Shown here one piece after another: positions 59,655-64,000 of a stretch of 64,000 nt of DNA. The stretch is taken from the NCBI RefSeq assembly GCF_008801605.1, contig NZ_VZPJ01000001.1, forward strand, positions 1,116,001 to 1,180,000, read 5' to 3'. Under the pieces are notes generated by a model. That model was given only the letters and a program-made list of their open reading frames with translations, was not told the DNA's origin and did no database searches. Position numbers and translations under genes: made by a program. Each line of letters starts with the position of its first letter. The stretch's first letter is position 1. Source of the stretch: Pseudomonas brassicacearum subsp. brassicacearum (GTDB lineage: Bacteria; Pseudomonadota; Gammaproteobacteria; Pseudomonadales; Pseudomonadaceae).

Positions 59655-61360
59655 TCGCCTGGCTGCTGCTGCCATTGCGACGGCGGGATGAACCCCTGCA
59701 CCCAGCCGGGTATCCGTTCGGGCGGCATGGGCCGGGCGATGAAATAACCTTGTGCCACCTCACAGCCCAGGTTCAGCAACAGTTGGCCATGCTCAAGGCT
59801 GTCCAACCCTTCGGCGACCACCTCACGGCCAAACGCCCGGGCCAGGCCGATCACCGCTTCGGTCAGTGCCAGGTCGTCGCGGTCATGGAGAATGTCGCGG
59901 ACAAAGGTCTTGTCGATCTTGATGGTTTGCGTGCGCAGGTGCTTGAGGTCGTTGAGCGAGCAGTAGCCCGTGCCGAAACCACCCAGCGAAAACCCCACGC
60001 CCAAGGCATGGCAGGCCTGGAGGCAGGCGCTGACGTGGGCAAGGTTTTCCAATGCGACCGATTCGACAATCTGCAGATCCAACAGGCGTGGCGGTACCGC
60101 CGGATGCCGTTCCAACACCTGTCGCAACCGCTCGACAAAATCCGCCCGCTGGAAATGCCGCGCCGAGATATTGATGCTCACCGGCCAGCCCTGCCCCGCT
60201 TGCTGCCATTGCTGCAACTGGGTCAGTACCTGCTCCATGACCCACTCGCCGATCTCGACAATCAGGTCGGTCTCTTCCACCAGCGGCAGGAACTCCCGTG
60301 GCGGCACCAGGCCACGTTGCGGATGCTTCCAGCGCAGCAGCGCCTCCATGCCGACCACGGTGCCATGACGCATGTTGACCTTGGGCTGGAAATGCAGCCG
60401 CAACTCGTTACCGGCCAGTGCCTGGCGGACCCGCTCGACGGTCTGGTAAGTGGCTCGCACTTCCTTGTCCCGGGACACATCGAACAAGTGGAAACGATTG
60501 CGACCGCTTTGCTTGGCCACGTACATCGCCTGGTCGGCGTGGCGCAACAAGGTCTCGGCGTCGTCGTTATCCCATGGGAACAATGTGACGCCAATGCTGG
60601 CGAAGACCTTGATGTCCTTACCGTCAATGCCATACGGCATGGAAACGGCGATCAACACCCGGCTCAACGCGGCATGCAACTCATCCATCCCACGCACATG
60701 GCGCAGCACCAGCACGAACTCGTCCCCACCCAGCCGCGCCACCACGTCCTCGCCACGCACGATACTGCGCAGGCGCCTGGCGACCTCCACCAGCAGCCGA
60801 TCGCCACTGGCGTGACCATAACCGTCATTGACCGCCTTGAAGCCATCGAGATCGAGCATGCACACCGCCAGAGGCAAGTTTTCCGCACGGGAAAACTCCA
60901 GGGCCTGGTCCAGCAGATCGGACAGATAAGTGCGGTTGGGCAACCCGGTCAGCACATCGTGACCGACCCGCCATTGCAGGGAATGCAGCAGGCGACGCTT
61001 TTCGCTGACATCGAAGCGAATTGCCAGGTAGCGTTCGATTTGTCCTGTATCGTCATCGATTACTGGCACCAGGGTCGTGTCGACCCAGTGCAGCGTACCG
61101 TCCTTGGCCCGGTTGCAGATTTCCCCTTTCCAGACCTGGCCCAGGGCAATGGTGCGCCACATGTCGCCGAAGAACTCGTCAGGGTGCTGGCCGGAATTGA
61201 GCAGGCGATGGTTCCCACCCAGCAACTCATCGCGCCGGTAACCAAAAAGGCTGCAAAATTGATCGTTGACGTAGGTGATGCGCCCGCTCAGATCGGTTTC
61301 GGAAAAAATCGCGGCGGCGTCAACGGCTCTGCGGTACTTCTTATCCATCGAAGCAGTCAT
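59600..61360 (-). CDS. PAS-GGDEF-EAL cyclic-di-GMP protein with degenerate EAL domain
   Basis: This 586-residue cytoplasmic protein contains a PAS domain (ETDLSGRITYVNDQFCSLFG, with a PAC region), a GGDEF domain with an intact ARLGGDEFVLVL site, and an EAL domain beginning GMEALLRWKHP. The diguanylate cyclase half looks active. In the EAL half the metal-binding DDFGTGYSSL motif reads GGFGTGYCSL (Gly460-Gly461), so phosphodiesterase activity is probably lost. ATG at 61360 is used; 61348 is the alternative. Its 3' end overlaps the binding-protein gene by 55 bases. Confidence 0.92.
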   Translation of the reverse strand: MTASMDKKYRRAVDAAAIFSETDLSGRITYVNDQFCSLFGYRRDELLGGNHRLLNSGQHPDEFFGDMWRTIALGQVWKGEICNRAKDGTLHWVDTTLVPVIDDDTGQIERYLAIRFDVSEKRRLLHSLQWRVGHDVLTGLPNRTYLSDLLDQALEFSRAENLPLAVCMLDLDGFKAVNDGYGHASGDRLLVEVARRLRSIVRGEDVVARLGGDEFVLVLRHVRGMDELHAALSRVLIAVSMPYGIDGKDIKVFASIGVTLFPWDNDDAETLLRHADQAMYVAKQSGRNRFHLFDVSRDKEVRATYQTVERVRQALAGNELRLHFQPKVNMRHGTVVGMEALLRWKHPQRGLVPPREFLPLVEETDLIVEIGEWVMEQVLTQLQQWQQAGQGWPVSINISARHFQRADFVERLRQVLERHPAVPPRLLDLQIVESVALENLAHVSACLQACHALGVGFSLGGFGTGYCSLNDLKHLRTQTIKIDKTFVRDILHDRDDLALTEAVIGLARAFGREVVAEGLDSLEHGQLLLNLGCEVAQGYFIARPMPPERIPGWVQGFIPPSQWQQQPGDQGEGASLLACDASLRPV

Positions 61361-61686
61361 CCATGAGTCAGGCTCATTTGTCGCGCGCGGTTGCACCGCC
61401 TTCAAGACAGGCGAAAATCAACTAGGCTCAAACACTTTGAGGGAAGCTGGAGCGCGGGCCCTGGCGGTGCTAAGGGAGAGCTTCAGCCCTTGCCATGTAT
61501 CGCGGCAAGAAACGCAAGGCCCGGTCTCTGCACACACCCCGGCTTCTGAAGCAGGTCACCAAATACCCGTGCCAAAGGCCGATTCTACGAAACACATCAC
61601 ACTTTGCAAAGCAAGGTGATGGATTGCGTGGTTGCCTAATGCAAAAATCTATCGTTAAGTTCTTGATTCTAAATGGGAATTAAGCG
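61361..61686. other. Gene-free region between the GGDEF-EAL and XRE genes
   Basis: It separates divergent genes and probably holds both promoters. The half near the XRE gene is AT-rich. An inverted repeat lies at 61662-61684. No supported reading frame was found. Confidence 0.5.
61662..61684 (+). promoter_or_regulatory. Inverted repeat immediately before the XRE regulator gene
   Basis: CTTGATTC (61662-61669) and GAATTAAG (61677-61684) match at seven of eight positions around a seven-base centre, ending two bases before the ATG. This is a plausible autoregulatory operator. Confidence 0.45.
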
Positions 61687-62001
61687 ATGCAAATTTCAAG
61701 TTTGGGTCCAGCCATCAGACGCTACCGCAAAGTAGCGGGGCTTACTCAGGCTGAACTTGGCGAAAAAACCGGTTTTGACCCCAAAACCATCAGCCGCTTC
61801 GAAACCGGCACCTACACCCCCAGCGTCGAAGCCTTGTTCCTGCTTGCCAATGTGCTGGATGTACAACTGAAAGCCTTTTTTGCCGACATGGGCGATGAGG
61901 ATGAACAGCGGGCGTATCTGTTCGGCGTCATACACAAAGCCACCTCCAAGGACCTGGGCAAGCTGATCGCAGCGGTCGACCAGGCCTTGTCCAAGCCTTG
62001 A
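61687..62001 (+). CDS. XRE-family transcriptional regulator
   Basis: This 104-residue protein has an N-terminal helix-turn-helix of the Cro/C1 type (AIRRYRKVAGLTQAELGEKT, then TISRFETGTYTPSVEAL) and a short helical C-terminal part (EDEQRAYLFGVIHKATSKDL). It has no ligand-binding or peptidase domain. The operator-like inverted repeat before the ATG suggests self-repression. No toxin gene adjoins it, so a toxin-antitoxin role is not supported. Its targets are unknown. Confidence 0.88.
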   Translation: MQISSLGPAIRRYRKVAGLTQAELGEKTGFDPKTISRFETGTYTPSVEALFLLANVLDVQLKAFFADMGDEDEQRAYLFGVIHKATSKDLGKLIAAVDQALSKP

Positions 62002-62009
62002 TGCAGATG

Positions 62010-62055
62010 TGAAAGAAAAGCCGGGCTGCCGAGGGGAGGTAGGCCGGGCTTTTCT
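62010..62055 (+). terminator. Possible terminator after the XRE gene
   Basis: AAAAGCC (from 62014) can pair with GGCTTTT-type sequence near 62046-62055, with GGGC/GCCC extensions and mismatches in the stem; TTTTCTTT follows. The stem is imperfect. Confidence 0.5.
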
Positions 62056-62211
62056 TTGGCGTTCGTTTGCCCGCTCGCCTAATTCCGAGGGTGACGCAAG
62101 ACATAATGTCACGTTGACATCGCCTGCCACGAACCTCGACTATCAACGCGCTGATTCCTGCGTCCCTATGACGCCTATGACTCGTCGACACAATAAATCC
62201 AAGGGGACACT

Positions 62212-62718
62212 GTGCATAAATTTTCGATCATTCTTGTCTCGATACTCGCTACCGGCTGCACCGCCAAATACGCACAGCAAGACATATTCTCCAACCAGGC
62301 AAAACTTGATCGACAAATGCCCGTCACCATCGCCACACCGGTCGACGGCAGCTACGAAACAACGCCTTACCCTGCATCCGGCGATATGACAGCTGCCGCC
62401 GTTAAAACAGCCTTTTCTTATTACACCAACCGCGTGACGGTAATGGGCGCGTGCCGTGAATTGAGCTGCCTGAGACAGAACAGACCTTCTGGTTACTACG
62501 TCATCCCGGAAATCCTGCATTGGGAAGAACGCGCCACAGAATGGTCGGGGCTTCCCGACAAGATTGAAGTAAAACTCGCCATTTATGGCCCGACAGGAGA
62601 GCAGCCGCTGGGGTCCGCGGTCCTGTCCGGCAAAAGCAAATGGGCGACCTTTGGCGGGGATCATCCACAGGATTTGCTGCATGAGCCGATTGCTGAGTAT
62701 GTGAAAGCTCAATACTGA
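62212..62718 (+). CDS. DUF4823-family lipoprotein
   Basis: This 168-residue protein has a short signal (MHKFSIILVSILATGC) in which Cys16 is the likely lipidation site, followed by a domain matching DUF4823 (for example YYVIPEILHWEERATEWSGL and VKLAIYGPTGEQPLGSAVLS). The function is unknown; the family is common in Pseudomonas. The start is GTG at 62212 with AAGGGG six bases upstream. Transcription looks independent of the XRE gene. Confidence 0.82.
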   Translation: MHKFSIILVSILATGCTAKYAQQDIFSNQAKLDRQMPVTIATPVDGSYETTPYPASGDMTAAAVKTAFSYYTNRVTVMGACRELSCLRQNRPSGYYVIPEILHWEERATEWSGLPDKIEVKLAIYGPTGEQPLGSAVLSGKSKWATFGGDHPQDLLHEPIAEYVKAQY

Positions 62719-62906
62719 TCCAATCGGTCTACGATAGAAACTCGGTCCGTCGATGCAGGACGGGCCGGACTTCCCCTTCAGCACTCGTTTGCCCTGGCCG
62801 CGGCAAAATCCGGATAGCAGAAAGCAACGACCGATATCGATCAGCGAAACAAAAGAAATGATTGGAATTTGACAAACCTTGCGAACGAAGGTTTGGGCGT
62901 TATGGA
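62719..62906. other. Region between the DUF4823 gene and the 4.5S RNA gene
   Basis: No coding frame is supported here. It lies downstream of both flanking genes. GGGCCGGACTTCCCC near 62760 gives weak secondary structure only. Confidence 0.4.
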
Positions 62907-63004
62907 GGCAACCCCACCAGCCACACCCCGGCACACAATGTTCCCGCTGTGGCTGCTTCCTTCCGGATCTGACCAGGTTCACGGGTAATCGTTGCGGGGG
63001 GACC
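62907..63004 (-). ncRNA. ffs: 4.5S signal recognition particle RNA
   Basis: Read on the minus strand the segment begins GGTCCCCCCGCAACG and contains the invariant SRP core: CAGGTCAGATCCGGAAGG followed by AAGCAGCC, including the GGAA tetraloop and the asymmetric loop bound by Ffh. It ends near GGGGTTGCC. About 97 nucleotides is the usual Pseudomonas length. The gene lies about 4 kb from dnaX, a neighbourhood also seen in related species. Confidence 0.95.
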
Positions 63005-63418
63005 GATGGGGTCACCATAACGACGCCCGCCTGACGGCGAGCCGCGCCATTGTACCTATCTGGCAAGAAGTTACAACCGTTCGTGCCGGATTAAAAAACT
63101 GAAGATGTTCAAGCACTTGCTCCCACAGGGGGATCCGGGGGTGGGCGTCGATTCTGCGGACATCCAAGTGCCTGTGTGGGAGCGAGCTTGTTCGCGAAGG
63201 CCTCGGTACATTCAATATTGATGCAAGCTGATCTACCGCTATCGCGAGCAAGCTCGCTCCCACAGGGATCGGGGTGGAGGTTGGATCTGTGAATATCCGA
63301 GAGCCCGTGTGGGAATGAGCTTGTCCGCATGAAGTGAACCTTTAGTAGATTGAAGGCTTACACCAAGCACTCATAACTGATTAAAACTTTTTGTATCCAG
63401 GTTATTGCTTGCCCCCAA
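63005..63418. other. Repeat-rich gene-free region
   Basis: Besides the REPIN at 63172-63266, degenerate half-REPs occur at about 63117-63129 (TTGCTCCCACAGG) and 63306-63330 (GTGTGGGAATGAGC). The 4.5S RNA promoter should lie just above 63004. No gene is supported. Confidence 0.55.
63172..63266. repeat. REPIN downstream of the fibronectin-like gene
   Basis: TGTGTGGGAGCGAGCTTGTTC faces AGCAAGCTCGCTCCCACAGG. The left arm has drifted (GTTCGCGAAGG in place of GCTCGCGATGG). Confidence 0.85.
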
Positions 63419-63769
63419 TCACGACGAAGTATTACAAACCACCACCGGACAGAACGGTCCATATTGGCCATTAACAGCCTGAGTTCGAACTTGAACATTG
63501 AAATAAACTGGCTGGGCTGCCCCGCTGACACCGATCTCATGTCGATACCAACCACGGTGATCCGGCTGCACTCTGGTTGCAGGGACAAACTGCCCCTGTC
63601 CACCTGCCACGGCCGTCACCCTGAAGGTGTGCGCGGCAATCTGGTCAGGGCGGATATTATCCGGGATCTGCCAGGCCAATATGATCGTGTATCGGCTTTG
63701 CCCGGCCTGGGAAAGCCTCCGTGGTGCATTGGGCACTATCGCCGCTTTATCCATATCATGATTTTCCAT
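63419..63769 (-). CDS. Small fibronectin-type-III-like protein, function unknown
   Basis: This protein of about 116 residues has a core that reads like one fibronectin type III domain: Pro-rich entry APRRLSQAG, strand YTIILAWQIP with the conserved Trp, HTFRVTAVAGGQGQFVPA and a final VYFNVQVRTQAVNGQYGPF. No signal peptide or catalytic motif is visible. ATG at 63769 has GGAAG upstream; starts at 63781, 63814 or 63844 are also in frame. Its 5' part is more AT-rich than neighbouring genes, which suggests recent acquisition. The partner is unknown. Confidence 0.6.
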   Translation of the reverse strand: MENHDMDKAAIVPNAPRRLSQAGQSRYTIILAWQIPDNIRPDQIAAHTFRVTAVAGGQGQFVPATRVQPDHRGWYRHEIGVSGAAQPVYFNVQVRTQAVNGQYGPFCPVVVCNTSS

Positions 63770-63955
63770 CGTATCTTCCATAATAAAAAAGCCATCATCC
63801 ATGGCGGTTTTCATGCTAGAGGAAAATATGAATGGCAGGCACAATCAAAACAAATGGTATCACTTAACTTTGCCAGCCTTTTATGAAGAGCTGGCAATGC
63901 ATCAGATGAGTTCAATACCGACTTGGACGTTCAATCATTCGCTGTGTGAGCAAAA

Positions 63956-64000
63956 CTACAACAACACCTCATCCGCCCGACCACCCTCCTCCTGGATCAC
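63956..64000 (-). CDS. Possible 3' end of a gene continuing beyond the window
   Basis: On the minus strand the frame entering at 64000 reads VIQEEGGRADEVLL and stops with TAG at 63958-63956. With only 14 codons it cannot be identified. It would lie upstream of the fibronectin-like gene in the same direction. Confidence 0.3.
   Translation of the reverse strand: MIQEEGGRADEVLL

Noticed and set aside
59675..61366. 563-codon open frame opposite the GGDEF-EAL gene
   Set aside because: The minus strand has clear PAS, GGDEF and EAL motifs; the plus-strand frame has none.
61687..62718. Toxin-antitoxin module formed by the XRE gene and its neighbour
   Set aside because: The next gene is a DUF4823 lipoprotein with its own ribosome site and 210 bases of separation, with a terminator-like hairpin between.

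Overview
The window is core chromosome of a Pseudomonas from the P. fluorescens group. It is GC-rich, and its proteins closely resemble P. aeruginosa/P. fluorescens families. The gene orders csiV-nagZ-psrA-lexA-sulA-topA-fadBA and the double cbb3 oxidase cluster followed by ccoGHIS, hemN, anr and apt are typical of the genus. The GTGGGAGC...GCTCGCGAT type of REP/REPIN repeat recurs throughout, as in fluorescent pseudomonads. No phage, insertion sequence, CRISPR array, tRNA or rRNA gene is visible.

Layout. 1-9.4 kb: 3' end of mfd, csiV, two convergent paralogous SNF2/SWIM helicase genes separated by a REPIN, and nagZ. 9.6-12.7 kb: psrA with its autoregulatory promoter, divergent from the SOS genes lexA-sulA, then two small conserved genes. 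12.8-20.2 kb: topA, a DUF1653 gene, the fadBA beta-oxidation operon, a candidate small RNA and a small membrane-anchored protein. 20.2-31.8 kb: a universal stress protein, an ABC-F ATPase, slt, an MsbA-like exporter, pdxB, a MATE pump, tusA and rlmM. 31.9-38.2 kb: acnA, a CPBP protease-like protein, the aerotaxis receptor aer and an alpha/beta hydrolase. 38.3-54.1 kb: a respiratory block with two ccoNOQP operons, ccoGHIS, a DsbD_2/TauE-like membrane protein, hemN, the oxygen sensor anr and apt. 54.3-64 kb: recR, a CurA-like reductase, ybaB-dnaX, a periplasmic binding protein, a PAS-GGDEF-EAL protein, an XRE regulator, a DUF4823 lipoprotein, the 4.5S RNA gene and a small fibronectin-like protein of more AT-rich composition.

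How the genes work together. The 38-54 kb block is a microaerobic respiration unit. It holds two high-affinity cbb3 terminal oxidases, their copper and assembly factors (CcoG, CcoH, CcoI, CcoS), oxygen-independent heme synthesis (HemN) and the regulator Anr. FNR/Anr-type boxes lie before ccoG and hemN, and a weaker one lies before the second ccoN. Aer, just upstream, would steer cells toward suitable oxygen. PsrA links fatty-acid signals to the nearby fadBA operon, and LexA controls itself and SulA through SOS boxes.

Most of the window is ordinary, well-described gene content, and no clear new multi-gene system was found. The best leads are: REPINs that supply the same seven-residue C-terminus and stop codon to two unrelated proteins (PdxB and RlmM); the convergent SNF2/SWIM pair; a probable unannotated sRNA at about 19.62-19.73 kb; long identical tracts between the two ccoN copies that suggest gene conversion; and an EAL domain that has lost its DD motif.
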